Shown: positions 1 to 12,607 of the stretch, in pieces
Numbering within the stretch: position 1 is the first letter of the stretch
How the letters are laid out: each line of letters opens with the position of its first letter
Assembly (NCBI RefSeq): GCF_018320785.1
Contig: NC_054875.1
Span: 28,339,157-28,403,156 of the forward strand
DNA: 64,000 nucleotides
From: Cheilinus undulatus
Taxonomy: Eukaryota; Chordata; Actinopteri; Labriformes; Labridae
Reading direction: 5' to 3'
Program-made: the position numbers and the translations under genes
Notes under the pieces: generated by a model
The model's database searches: none
The model's input: only the letters and a program-made list of their open reading frames with translations
Told to the model about the DNA's origin: nothing

Positions 1-230
1 TAGTTACCAGTAAAAAAAAAAAAAAAAAAAAAAATTCACATAATGTATCAATAAAGTACTTTAATGTTTAGAATCATGACAAGGAAAGGCTCCAATGAGG
101 AGCTATACTATACCAATACGACAGGAATGCATTTCATTGCAACATATCAGCTTAGAAGTGCTTGATGTTTTTCTGCCAAGAAAATTTTGTACAATTTTTT
201 TTTTTTTTTTTTTTACATATTTCAGAGCAG
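1..230 (-). other. ddx20: ddx20 3' untranslated region
   Basis: Sequence downstream of the ddx20 stop at 231-233 on the minus strand. An ATTAAA-type polyadenylation variant lies at 60-65 on the minus strand; no AATAAA is seen on that strand here. Homopolymer runs at 12-34 and about 200-214 are simple repeats. The true cleavage site is not provable from sequence and could lie outside the window. Confidence 0.5.
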
Positions 231-3200
231 TTAGTATTTTTGGAGTTCTTCCATGTAAACTGAGTTCATACGATAAGCTGCCATCCAGTTGTGGGCCACG
301 CTGTAGTAGTTTTGGTACCCTTGCTCCTGAAAAGGATACATAGAGGAGTAGTAGTCATTCCAGGCTCTGTAGCATGATCTCCAGTAATCTTCTGCACTCA
401 ACTCCTCCTCTTCCTCCTCTCCATCATCATGCTCTTTATCCTCCCTTTCTTTCTTTCGCCGTCTGTCTTTATCCTCTGAAATGTTTTTGCCTCTTTTTTC
501 CTTTTTTGATCTGTTTGTGTTGGTGTGTGATAGAGCCGCCTGAGTAGATCCCCTGCTAGATTGAACAGCTGATGCAGATTTATAGGTTTCAGAGGAGTTA
601 GAAAAAGCTGTGCAGTCTGATGCAGAGCTTGTCTGGCTGTAGATTTCTGGTGGAGATGGTGTAAAAATGTCAGTTTGTGTTGTCTCAAGCTGTGGTTCGG
701 ATGTAGTGGGAGTTGCTTTAGTGTTATTCCAAGGGATAACAGGCTCCTTCTTTTCATTACTTGTGGTTTCCCTTGTGTCATCATCGTCTGATTCTGAGCT
801 TGAGGAAGAAGAGGCTGATCTCGGATGTAAAAAGTCAGATTTTCTTTGGGTTCCATTTGGCTTAAAGCCTTGAGCTTCGTCAGCATGCAGCATGACAGTC
901 TCTCTGTGCCTGTTTAGATCATCAGTGCCACCGTCCTCTCGACCTCTAAACTCCCTGATGACCTCCACTGATCTCCCCAACCCTGTGGTCATGAAGCTCT
1001 CAAAGTCCTGCTTAGCCTTCTCAAAGGTCATAAACCTCGGCCTGTTTGTCTTGAACGAGCTGAGAGGGGGGATCTTTGGCAGAGCGTCTTGCAGCTCTTT
1101 TCGAGTCGGGGCTGTAGATACTTTTCCAGGATTTTCTTCACGTTGTGCTACTGATCGGGGTAGAGGATAGCACTTCTCTGGCTTTCTTTGAATACTCTGC
1201 TCTTGTTCTTGATTTGTGACCAACTTGGCCCGCTGCTTCTTCTTCACTGTCCTGGATGAGAAGTGTGATAAAGTGTCTGGAGCGGAGGCCTCGGTGCAGA
1301 CATCCCAGTCACATGGCTCATCCATCAACCCAGGCTCTAGGGTGGCTAAAACCACAGGAAAAAACCTCTAGCACTTCAGCATATTAACTTGTGTAAAAGC
1401 TTTTTAAAGGAACATCCTGCGTCCTACTCACATGGTAACAGAGACAGACTCAGGCTGCACTTCTGAGCGATGGCCATCATCTTGTTTTCCTCCTCGCCAT
1501 GGCAACAATAGGTCACAGCAAGCCCCTGAGTGCCTACAGACAATAAGTAATCCAGATGAGGTCACATTCAAATAAAGAGATTTTGAAAAAAAGAAATGTA
1601 TGTGGTTTCTATGTCCAGATGAGAAACGGATGCCTAAGAATACCTTCACCTTGTTTTTTGATACCACATTAAACTAGGATAGTTAATTTGATGCAGATTG
1701 GATGATTAGAGACCTGTTGACCTTCTGCATGGGGAAATTAATGCTGCTTAGACTCCATAGACTCCAGAGGCTAAAAATACTTCACATACTGTGCCTATTA
1801 AAAGTACACCCCCCCCCCCCCCCGACTGTTTTTACATATCAATCAACATAATTTTGTTTTGAATAAAATGTAATTCCTCAGTGTTAAAAATCATGTTTAT
1901 ATGGAACCCCTTAAATTAAAGCTGAAATCTGCACTTCATATATTGTTGTTTATATTGTTCCATTGTGGAGGGAAATAGATGAAAAATGATATAAAACGTA
2001 TAACTATCCAAATTATTATGGACCTAATTGTGTTAAAGTATAATCTAAGCTGATAAAGTTCAGGATTTAAGTCAGTTTATAAGGCATGAATTTAAATTTA
2101 GTTTTTCCTTTTCTATGACAAAAAAGAGGATCAACCCTGCAACTCTGATCAATTTCTCCAGGTCCCTTTTCACCCCAAAAATCAGGTAAATGCCATGGAC
2201 CACACAACACTTGGTGTTTATCTAAGTTGGTTGGTTTTGGCTGCAATGTTACATTATCTGAGACCAACCGAAGCGGCCAGCTCTTCCAATTCGGTGCATG
2301 TAGGTCTCCCAGTCCTGAGGCACATCCAGGTTTATCACCAAGTTCACTTTGTCTGCATCTATGCCTCTGGACGTCTGACGGTACAGAAAAACAGGATTAA
2401 AGACGAGAAGATCATAACAGTCCATCCCAGTTAACACTTCTGAGAGAAAGATGAAGAGAAGGCTGACAGATAGAAAACAGTGAATACAATAAAGCGTGTC
2501 TCACCAGATCAGTAGAGATGAGCACTCTGCACTGGTACTGCTTCAGTTTGGACATTGCCTCCAGTCTCTGGTCCTGGCTCAGACCCCCTGTGCAGGTAGA
2601 TTTACCATAAAATGTGGATTACAATTCACATTGGTATACAAGTCTGTTTTTGGCTGTTTTTAGCATCAGTTATTTTGCCATCAAGACATTACCCCTCTGC
2701 TAGCTTTACTACAGTGACTGAGTGACTGTTATGAAGTTGACAAACTTGCAGTCCATAAGTCACTCCACCCACCTATAATGGTCACCTGGCTGTAACTGAA
2801 AGAGTTTTCAATCACACCAGCACTCCACAAGCTCTGTTTAACTATCAGTCTATCCCGGTCTTCTTTACACACATATTTACCACGAGAAGGAGAAAAGATG
2901 GTAAAAAGTGACGTCAACCCCTATGTATCACCGCATGTTTTGAGCTGCTTGCAATACACAATAATAAAGGATCAAATTTTCACTTTTTATTGGTGGAGTT
3001 TATGGCAGCTGCACTCAAAGTCATGACAGTGAATGTCTCAGCACTTTGTACAGGTATATTGTTTGCTGTGGTATTTACTGTAGATTTCAGTCAACTTTTT
3101 ACATAAAAATATGCATTAGAAGCAGAGGTGTCAAGAAACGAAGTACAAATACTTTGTTACCTTACTTAAGTAGAAATTTTGGGTATCAATACTTTACTGG

Positions 3201-6200
3201 AGTAATTATTTTTCAGCCGACTTTTTACTTCTACTCCTTACATTTTCATGCAATAATCTGTACATTCCACTTCTTACATTTTAAAAATAACCTCGTTACT
3301 CCTATTTCATTTCAGCTTGTTTTCATTCCGGCTTGTCACTGTTAAAAAAAAAACACAAATAAAAAACCCTAAAACCTATCCAGATAAATCGCACCATCTG
3401 GGTAGAGTGAATTTGATTGTGGTTGGATAAGAAATATAAACATAATACATTGGTTTGTACGCGATCCATCGCACCTGCTCACATGACACAAATCACGTCA
3501 CACTCCAGCAAGGAAATGGCAGACATATGTAGCCTAGTACGAAGATGTCCATGGCAGAGACTCAAGAGAACTCAAGCGAAATGTCCCAACCAAGCACCAG
3601 TGAGGAGGTTGGTAGCCAGGAAGACCAATACTTATAGGCAACTAGTCTTCATATCTTCCGCTCCATGAAACACATGTTAATGCTCCCTTGTACACATATA
3701 TGGTTCTTGAATGTATTTGCATTGTACTAAAATGTGTTAATTTTCAATGGGCATAAATACGGCTGAAACAGGTGCATCCCAAATTTTTCAACATTAACAT
3801 TTTGATATAACATTGTAGTCATTATGGCCTTTAGAAAAATGAGGTGGGGTAGTGCACTATGGTAGAATGGAATGGAAAGTATAAAGGAATGGAATGGAAC
3901 AGAATGGAATGGTAGAAAGGAATGGAAAGTATAATGGAATGGAATGGTAGAATGGAATTGTAGAATGGAATGGAATGGTAGAATGGAATGGAAAGTATAA
4001 TGGAATGGAATGGTGGAATGGTAGAATGGAATTGTAGAATGGAATGCAATGGTAGAATGGAATGGAAAGTATTACAGAATGGAATGGAATGGTGGAATGG
4101 TAAAATGGAATTGTAGATGGAATGGAAAGTATAATGCAATAGAATGGAATGGAATGGTGGAATGGAATTGTAGAACGGAATTGAATTGTAGAATGGAATG
4201 GAATGGAAGGTATAATAGAATGGAATGGTAGAATGGAATAGAAAGTATAATGGAATGGCATGGTAGAATGGGATTGTAGATTGGAATGGAATAGAATTGT
4301 AGAATAGAATTCCCCCCTGTGGTGCGGCCTATGCTTTTGTCCTTAATGGAATTTTTTCCCTTTACATTACTTTTACCTTTATACTTTAAGTAGTTTTGAA
4401 ACCAGTACTTTTATACTTTTACTTGAGTGAAAAGCTTGAGTTGATACTTCAACTTCTAGTGAAGTCTTTTTAAACCCTAGTATCTATACTTCTTCCTGAG
4501 TAATGAATGTGAATACTTTTGACATCTCTGATTAGAAGTGTGTCTAAAACACCAGATTTTGGAGTGATTCAAATCCTTTTAGCAGAAGTATAGCTCTGTA
4601 AATGAAAGCAAGTCACTCTTCAAGGTCATTTTGAATCAATGAACTGTTTCATCTGTGAATTGATGCCCAGCAAACAGTCAAAAAAATCCAGAAAGATGAC
4701 AAAAATTAAGTTAAAAAAAAAAATCTAACATATTGCTTCTTCTATACGTTTATAAAGTTACCTAAAATGTTTTCTGCTTTCATGAATACATTTTGTGCTC
4801 ATTACTGCAGCTCACTATGCTTTCCTAACAGCTCTCTCACCTGAGATACAAACAGCAGGTAGGCCTTTGGAGGACAGGATGTCTGCCAGATGCTGAGCCC
4901 TGTGGAAGCATGAAGCAACAACATGTAAGAAACCAGTTAGAAATTGTTCATCAGTGAAATTTCAAACTAATGCCAAGAGCAAATCCACTGCTTCTTTTCA
5001 CTGTTGGAGTGATGAGGACTTTGAGTAAACTTTAAATCCATGCATCATCACCTTGTATGGAGGTTGGAGAACACCAGTGCCTGGTTGAATGGGATTTTGC
5101 TGAAAAGCTCCAGCAGGTGCTGCACCTTCTCCTCAAACACCTTGTGAGGTAGAGGATGGGACTGCACCAGCTTGTAATACTGTTTCAGACCTGGAGGGGG
5201 CACACAAAGACAAGATACAAAGAGGGAGGGCGAACAGTAAATTAAAGCATAACAGCTTAAAAGGATTTTCAGCTGAGTCACTGTATATGTGGATGTCAGG
5301 TGTGGGATTCATTTTATGTTAATTCATGCTATTTTACTCCCCCAATTTCATAGCACACTAAAAAAGTCAGTTTAGGAATAAAATAAGACTCATTCTCAGA
5401 ACAGACTTTATTACTTTTTCCTTTAAATCTTCAGGAGAAAAAAACACTAAAAAAAAAAAAAAAACGTTTAAACATTAACACCGTTACATCTTCTTTTAAT
5501 AAGCCTCATTCAACAAGTCTCCCCCAGAATAAATGGCCCTAAAACCCACTTCAATGTTTTTAAGACAGCTCTGACATCCATTAAAGGTTTCTTTTCTGGG
5601 ATTTTATTCATGGTTAAGAACAATATCTAAGAGAGCACTCATATGCAGTTGTGAGTGCAGATATGACAGGATTAATTGATAGGTTTGCATATTTAATAAA
5701 TTTGCATATTAGTATCATATTTTCATCAGTCACTTGTTTGAAACCATAAAAACCTGGCTATTTACATGGTGTGTGATATCATCTAACTGCATCAGTTTTA
5801 AGAACAACTAGGTTCAATTAAAATCATATCCATTTTGACTGAAAAAATGCCTACCACCCTTTATAATCCCAAATAGCTCACTCATTTTTGAGTCTCTTGT
5901 TTTAATTCAAGAATTTAAAGTGGATATTTGTGCAGTGAAGTCTTACCTAACAGTTGTAGGAAGGAGCAGACTGTTTATTCAGCATTTTTTGTTCCAAAAA
6001 TCTGACTTTTTTCCTATCATATCTAGATTTTTGACAACTCCATCAGACACACTAACATTTATTTAATTTTTATTTTGCTAATTGATGACGAATGTCAACT
6101 TTTCATATATCGACTACTGGTAATAAATTATGATATAGTAAAATGCATTATTTTCACTCTTGTTTATTTTGTCACTCATCTAAAGTATCTCATCTCTGAA

Positions 6201-9200
6201 TTTCATGATGTTCTAACTTAATCTTTCATATTAACCATATAAAACTAATCTTTGTAAATAAATTAGTTATTAGCTGTATATCAAAAATTAGCAAAACAAC
6301 ATGAATTAAGCATAACGCACAAAACCAGGATCTAACAGAGTTGACAATGGGAATAAATGGTAATGGCTTAGATTAAAAAAATTTTTTACACACACATCTT
6401 AATAGACTTTAGATAAAGAAAATGATGAAATACTGTTTTTGTTTGCTTTAATTCCCCTGGAATGCATTTTTTTCTTATCATAGCCCACCGATGTTTCTGA
6501 TAATAGCGCTGTCTGAGTGATATCCAGTTTATGTGTTTGTGGTATATATTCTAATCTACTCCAGGTGCAACATATATAATCAGAAAATCAGCCTTATTCA
6601 GTTCCTTTTGAGCAGCACTGCACCCACTTTAAATCAATTTAAGTATCTTTTATACTTGGGAGTCCAGTGTGAGACTTCTTACAGTTTATTTTTATTTGGA
6701 CATAACTTTGTTTACCACTTCTCTTTCCAATCCTGGATAATTAAATTATAAGGAAACACATTTACAATTTTTGATGTATTTGTACATACCATTTGATATC
6801 ATAAAGCACCAAATTAAGAAAAAATCAGTAAAATCCAATTTAAAACAGTATTTTTTTTTCCTAAATCTGGCATATTTGAGTTAATAAATGCAAAAATAAT
6901 TTACTCTATCCTGTCAAATCAGCGTTTAAATATGCGTAAGATTGCTCTCAATTGTCCGAAGCTTAAGACAAATCCCAAAACTTCTGTGAATGTCAGAATC
7001 TTCTTGACAACTTCATAAAAGGATTTTAAGAATAAATTTCTCTTACAGAACTGTTAGTGAACAAGGCCTACTGAGACTGTCAGGACTTTTACCTTTAAGG
7101 CCCATGTCACTGGGGTTTAGTCGGACAAATGTGGGTTCGCTCATGTAGCGGGTAAGATGTTGAGCAAGGGATTCTGGGTAGGTGGCAGAGAGAGCAAGCA
7201 TCTGTTTGTTTGCAGGCAAAGAGGAGAAGATCCAGCTGGGAAGTCAGAGCAGAGATGATACATAACAGTACAATTTAATAGAAGTAATAAGGGGTAAAGT
7301 TGAAAATAATGGCTTGGATGTAGAAAATTAAATTCAGAGAATGATCATAAGTCTAACTTGATCTGTTCCTGGAAGCTGCCCTCCTCCAGAAGCTTGTCAG
7401 CCTCATCCAGAACAAACAGGCGGACGCTGGCCGTGGACAGCATGCCCAGCTCGATAAGCTGCTTAATACGCCCTGTGAACACAACCAGAAGCACTGTTCA
7501 CAAAAAAGCAGATGGCATGATGTTCACATAAACAGGTGATTTCCCTCACCAGGTGAGCCTACAGCTATGTGGCACTTCTTCAGGTGGAGTTTGTCCTGAC
7601 TCACGGGCCGCCCACCAATGAAAACATGGCACTCCAGGCCCTCCATGGCACAGCCTATGGCCATCACTACGGAGTGGATCTGCACCGCTATCTCACGTGT
7701 GGGAGCAAGAACAAGAACCTGAAAGTGGAAAAACAGGAGATGACAATGAGCACTTCCATTTGATTGATTGCAGATTAAGGAGAGGTTTTGAGGGGCTTCC
7801 AATCATGAAGACCCCACAGATAATAAGATTAGAGTGCACTAGAATGTAGCCTGATCACCAATGAGGGTCACGCTTTAAAAATATTCATCCTCTTTCATTT
7901 ACCCTTTTGACTTCAAGCACTTTAAACTCTTCACAATAAAACCAGAGATTGCCTCACAGACATCTGTTCTTAATTTATTTTTAGCCTGATTATTTTAATA
8001 CATAAAATGATTAAGATCAATTTTCTCCTTATTCCACTCATCTTTGCACCTGAGTTGCAGGATTCTCCAGCACCAGAGAGTCCAGAGCGATGGTGCAGAA
8101 CACACATGTCTTCCCCGTTCCGGATTTGGCCTGAACAATCAAATCTAAAAACAGGAGACAGAAATGATAAGGAATCACAGTTCATCTAAATATTCTACAT
8201 CACAGTTTTGGGCCTCAATTAAACCTCCATTGAGTGACAAGTTGATGTGTTTTATTTCATTCCTATTACTTTGTTGTGAAAAAGCTTGTACTAATCTGCT
8301 AGTGCTGTGTGTTGCATCTCCTGGCTGAAAATCCTGTGCCTTGAAATGAATAAAAAATGCCTGTAGTAAGTATGAAAGATGTAAAAACACTGAATCATCC
8401 AAAAATATTGGGAACATTCTAAAGGTTAAATGGAGTTTCTAAGTGATGTATGAATGAGTCATAAGGGTTTGAATGAGACATTTTTTTATATTCTCCATTT
8501 ATGTCAATAGGCCACATTTCACACAAAACGTTGAATAATCCTGAATCTATGAATGACACAAACATGAATAGTCGTAGCAATAAGGTCTTAAATGAGTTTA
8601 CTGGTGTACTGTTTTTTAAAGTTTTTAGGCTGAATTATGTTGAAGGAGTTTTGTTAGAAAAACAGCATTATAATAATGAAAAAATGAACAATTCCAGAAT
8701 ATCATACTAATTGCTGTGAATGCTTTGCAGCATTCACAGCAATTATGTTTTCTGGTTTGACAATACAGAGGCTGTTTTTTTTAACAATCTTTAAAGTAAA
8801 AAAAAATCAGAAACATTTTAGTTCTTGAAGAACTCAGATCTTCTGTCCTTGAGGTAGTAAGCCAAACAGATACACTGTATTGCCAAAAGTATTCGCTCAC
8901 CTGCCATGACTCGCATATGTGCCCATTTGTGAGGTCACACACTGATGTTGGATGAGAAGGACAGGCTCTCAGTCTCTGCTCTAATTCATCCCAAAGGTGT
9001 TCTGTCTGTTCTGTTCTAACTTTGTTATAATACCACTGACAGTTGACTGTGGAATATTTAGGAGCCAGGAGATTTCACCACTGGACTTGTTGTACAGGTG
9101 GCATCCTCTCACAGTACCACGCTGGAATTCACTGAGCTCCTGAGAGCGACCCATTCTTTCACAAATGTTTGTAGAAACAGTCTGCATGCCTAGGTGCTTG

Positions 9201-11059
9201 ATTTTATACACCTGTGGCCATGGAAGTGATTGGAACACCTGATTTCAATTATTTGGATGGGCGAGTGAATACTTTTGGCATTATAGTGTAGCTTTGGTTT
9301 AAAATAACTGCCATGGTATAACTTTCAAACAAAATATTTAGACCTCTTCAGATAAGAAACAGTCCCCTTAAAACAGACATAGTGGTTTGGTGATTAACGG
9401 ATAAACAATGATTCTGTCTCTGGTGATTTTTATCAATGCCACTGGCAAAACATAAAAAGTACAATTTATAAGGTCTACACTGAGAACAATAGGCCTCTAA
9501 TTTATCAAATACCCTCAAAGAGAAAAAAGAAACTAGCATATTAGACCTGTGTTGGTTGTGACTCTGTGACTGAGTTGAGCCGTGTCTGTGGCCACAATGG
9601 ATACTGAAATCTTGGGAGTCCTCACCGAGGCTTCTGTTTATTCTTTTTGGATATAAATCTTTTAAGCTTATGTCATGACATAGAAGGCATTTGGGAGGAT
9701 TCTAAAGAGGGCAGCCATAGACTTAAACTAACATGGTAACGTGTTAGACCCCAACACCTGACAAAGCACTATTTGTTGTTAGTTGCACTTGCAGCCCTTC
9801 AAAGAACTACAGTTGTTGCCAACAGTCCATAACTGAAATGTATTCAGTGACTGACTGGCAACCAGTCCAGGGTGTACTCTGCCCCTCACCAAGTAACAGC
9901 TGGGACTGACGCCTGTAACCCTGTGACCCCAAATGGGATGGGCAATGCTAGAGATGCCCAATATTGGATTTTTGCCGATATCCAATATGCCAATATTTAC
10001 AAAACAATTTGAGCCAAAAGCAATATCATTACAAGAACTTGAATATAGTTAAACAGACAATTTAAAGTTTGAAAATGAACAAATTAACAAATGTTAGTCC
10101 CTAAAACACACTTTAAAGTATAAGGAATGATGATAAATAAGAAACAACTTCAGATGATGTAGGTCTGTTGGTCCAGCAAAAAACCCCACTGTTATTTGTT
10201 CTTACAGCGAATATCTAAATTTGATACAGGCAGATTTTCAAAGCCAAAATATTAGTTTTAACCGTCAGCAAAAAATGTCATACCTGCCGATAGTGATCGT
10301 GGCCCTAAGCAATGCAGATAATGGACAGACATCACAGAAGATAGTATGGAAATCTTTTTTTTTCTTCACGTTTGAAAAGTTAAAAAGGCCTTTGTTTGGT
10401 TCCAAAAGTGCCGAAATTATCTTGTCTGTGTCTTAATGCTTTTTAACTGTGTCTTTAACCTTACCTTTAGTACCTTTATTTGTGTCTGAAGTATTTTTGA
10501 AAGTGTCTTCAGCTCACCTGACCATATACTGTATTTGTCACTGTCAGTGTTTCACGTGGAAAGTAATTTCTCTGTATAAATTAACTAGACTTTTGTAGCT
10601 TTGTTGTTCTCCCTGACATCTTCATGTCATCTACGCATGAAAATAACAGAGTAAAGAGTATTCTCACAGCTCAAAACAAAATATACAGCATTGGTCTTCA
10701 TTGTAATAAACATTTCCTTGGTGATATTTCAATGGACGATAGTTTTAATGATCAAGAAAACAATTAGACATGTATTCAACTTCAACTGCAACCCAACTTG
10801 CAATCATACTGTCTGATAATAAGATTGTTTGACTGGCAGGAAAACTCATGCCGACTGTCTCACCGAGTCCGCAGCGGCCTAGCGGGATGGCTTTGAGCTG
10901 GATCGGGGAAGGTTTCTGGAAGCCTGCGGCGGACAGCCCGTCCAGCACGGCCTGAGAGAGCAGCAAGGAGCTGAAGTTGATCCCCTCTGACAGAAGCACA
11001 TCATCGGTGCGTTTGCGCGTTTCGATGTCGTGGGCTGCTTTCCTCACCGAGGTCGCCAT
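231..11059 (-). CDS. ddx20: DEAD-box RNA helicase 20 (Gemin3), 11 coding exons, complete
   Basis: ATP-dependent DEAD-box helicase of the SMN complex, which assembles Sm cores on snRNAs (family knowledge). Coding exons in transcript order: 10864-11059, 8050-8144, 7550-7718, 7358-7472, 7093-7235, 5052-5190, 4841-4899, 2505-2587, 2269-2374, 1432-1533, 231-1345. All have GT-AG borders and matching phases, giving 773 residues; human DDX20 is about 824. Visible motifs: Q-motif region GFQKPSPIQ (about 46-54), Walker A AKSGTGKT (71-78), APTRE (102-106), DEAD (176-179), SAT (208-210), STDL followed by TSRGID (330-339) and HRIGRAGR (360-367). The last exon encodes a Ser/Glu/Lys-rich tail and a Tyr/Trp-rich C-terminus ([20 protein letters not shown]) characteristic of Gemin3. 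The start is the first ATG of an open exon rich in CpG. No break is seen. It is divergent from parapinopsin. Identification is secure; exact borders are by eye. Confidence 0.95.
3123..4530. mobile_element. Non-autonomous hAT-like transposon with internal GGAAT satellite
   Basis: The ends are inverted repeats, CAGAGGTGTCAA at 3123-3134 and TTGACATCTCTG at 4519-4530 (one mismatch between arms). Both ends are flanked by an identical 8-bp duplication, ATTAGAAG, at 3115-3122 and 4531-4538, the signature of hAT transposition. No transposase is visible. The outer parts (3123-3350 and 4330-4530) are unique element sequence and the core is a pentanucleotide array. The undamaged target duplication suggests a fairly young insertion. 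Confidence 0.85.
3857..4310. repeat. (GGAAT)n-like satellite array
   Basis: About 450 bp of imperfect ATGGA/TAGAATGGAATGG units within the hAT-like element at 3123-4530. Long open frames on both strands here are repeat artefacts. Confidence 0.92.
5191..7092. other. ddx20: ddx20 intron between coding exons 5 and 6
   Basis: About 1.9 kb of AT-rich sequence. No gene, recognised transposon or strong repeat seen apart from short A and T runs. Confidence 0.75.
8873..9288 (-). mobile_element. Tc1-like deletion derivative retaining transposase HTH fragment
   Basis: Inverted ends: CACTGTATTGCCAAAAGTAT on the left and, on the right, the reverse complement of CACTATAATGCCAAAAGTAT. TA dinucleotides flank both ends (8871-8872 and 9289-9290), as expected for Tc1/mariner. 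The minus strand encodes [15 protein letters not shown]... and [17 protein letters not shown], resembling the N-terminal helix-turn-helix of fish Tc1-like transposases. The catalytic DDE part is absent, so it is a roughly 416-bp internally deleted, non-autonomous copy. Confidence 0.88.
9945..10310. repeat. Degenerate interspersed repeat (same family as 34816-36280)
   Basis: Begins with a segment containing ATTTTTGCCGATATCCAATA, followed by AGTCCCTAAAACACACTTTA. Both segments have close counterparts at about 34825-34870 and 35824-36050. The ends are poorly defined, so the transposon class is not assigned. Confidence 0.5.
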
Positions 11060-11260
11060 GTTGACTCGACTGTTTTCCGCCGGTGAGCAAACGTTGGTGT
11101 TTTAATGCGTGTCAGAGCTGTCGCTGCGGCTTACACCGCCCTCTGGTGGCTGGGAGGAGAAATTGTATCACTTTCTTCTTCAGTAGCAAGTAGTGGACTA
11201 ATGACGGAAGAGGGGGGAAACGATTGGCTAAAGAAAAACTGTTTTCATGATAATTGGTAT
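11030..11260. promoter_or_regulatory. ddx20: Probable TATA-less promoter of ddx20
   Basis: The start codon lies inside AACATGGCGAC on the minus strand, matching the YY1-type AANATGGCG motif often found at starts of housekeeping genes. A CGGAAG core at about 11204 resembles an ETS site. The surroundings are more CpG-rich than the AT-rich flanks and no TATA box is obvious. Promoter identity is inferred from position and motif similarity only. Confidence 0.4.
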
Positions 11261-11699
11261 TAACGATGGATAATGAACTTTATATTTTAACACACGTTTT
11301 ATTTCAATGTTTTGAAATTCCAGGAGAAAACGGCATCTAAAGCAAGCCAGCGTTTCAAAATAAGACGCTATTACAAGCAAAATGTGCCAAATATCGCCAC
11401 TTTAAAACGCCGTTTTTATGCCGTTTTATTTTATGCTAATTAGCAATTTTCCAGTAACTTTAATGTTTTCACCACAAATCAATCAGGATCTAAATCAGAC
11501 CAAATCAATGCATCCATGAAAGAAATGAGCAATGCATCAGCTGCAGATCTGTGATGGTTTCATGAATTTTGCTGATATTACATGCTGGTTCATTGGGTTT
11601 AAATACAAAATTTGAGAGAGAATTATTTTAATAAAGATAGTCTTTACAAACAAGCATTATGTCTATGCTTTAAAGGTGAAATAAAGAATCACAAAACAA

Positions 11700-11730
<31 letters not shown>

Positions 11731-12607
11731 CATCTTTCTATCTATCTTAATGTTTCACAACCTGGCAACCCAAAAATTAATTCATCTATCCACCAGAACT
11801 GTGCAGCTTGATAACAAAACCTGATGAACACTACCCTATTTTATGTACCTTCATCAGTTTTCCTTTTGCAGAATTATCAAAAGATTTATTTTGTATCATT
11901 GGCACAAATTTTTCTTTTCTTTTTTATCCCAAATATATCCCCCTTTTACGTTAGACTATACAGTGAATTATTAGGTTGACAGCTGAAGCAAAATACCTGC
12001 ATTCATTCTTGCCAGTCTCTTGTGCTGTATATTAAATTCTGTACAAAAATGTGAATACAGCATGGCTAGAAGGTGCATTACAGTGCAGGTTATGCAGGTT
12101 AGAAACTCACCTCCTGTCTTTGACGTGAAGCAGATATGCATCTAACTGATCCTTACATACATATTGTGTGACTGACTCCCTGCTTCATTACTCAGGAACA
12201 GCTGTGAAGCCAGTAATCATGGAAAGTGCAGTCTTACAGGATATTAGGCAGAATTATTGTCCTCACAATCCGGATCTACGGATTTTCTTTTCAAGTATTA
12301 AATGTCATGGTTTAGAGCCCCTCTCCTCTGAACAGGCTTATTAAGATGGTTCGTCATCCTTTTCTTTTGTCTCCAGCTGCACTAGAGCAGCAAACATGAA
12401 GGATGTGTAGAGAAAGACTGCTCTGGTTGATTTTTATTTTTGGATTCCTAAACTGAGGAAAGCTTCTGTATTTCTGACCTTTTTCTAATATATGATATGG
12501 ACCTCTGGTTTTAATTGTAGTCATTTAAGAATTTAGTAAGATTTGTTTAGAGCTCATACACAGACTAGTGGCACCTAATTTTTTTCAAAATTTATTTAAT
12601 CTGCAAA
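11060..12607. other. Divergent spacer between ddx20 and parapinopsin
   Basis: Head-to-head spacer of 1.55 kb. The ddx20 side has the probable promoter, and a tetranucleotide microsatellite lies at 11699-11746. The parapinopsin side (12100-12607) should hold a pineal promoter and 5' UTR. I saw scattered TAATCA/GGATT-like matches to homeodomain (CRX/OTX) sites but none strong enough to annotate. Confidence 0.7.
11699..11746. repeat. (TATC)n microsatellite
   Basis: About twelve ATCT units, interrupted near the 3' end by CCATC and TTTC variants. Confidence 0.95.

Larger units (their letters stand above)
2588..4840. other. ddx20: ddx20 intron between coding exons 7 and 8
   Basis: No coding sequence recognised. 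It is mostly occupied by a hAT-like element at 3123-4530 that contains a GGAAT satellite; the rest is AT-rich unique-looking sequence. Confidence 0.8.
8145..10863. other. ddx20: ddx20 first coding intron
   Basis: No coding exon seen. It contains a Tc1-like miniature element at 8873-9288 and, at about 9945-10310, a degenerate repeat sharing motifs with sequence at 34816-36280. The remainder is AT-rich. Confidence 0.75.

Noticed and set aside
95-343. Plus-strand open frame over the ddx20 3' end
   Set aside because: Antisense shadow spanning the T run and the ddx20 C-terminus; no independent support.
3831-4261. Open frames of 100-134 residues made of [10 protein letters not shown]-like repeats
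   Set aside because: Translation of the GGAAT satellite; both strands are open and the composition is purely repetitive.
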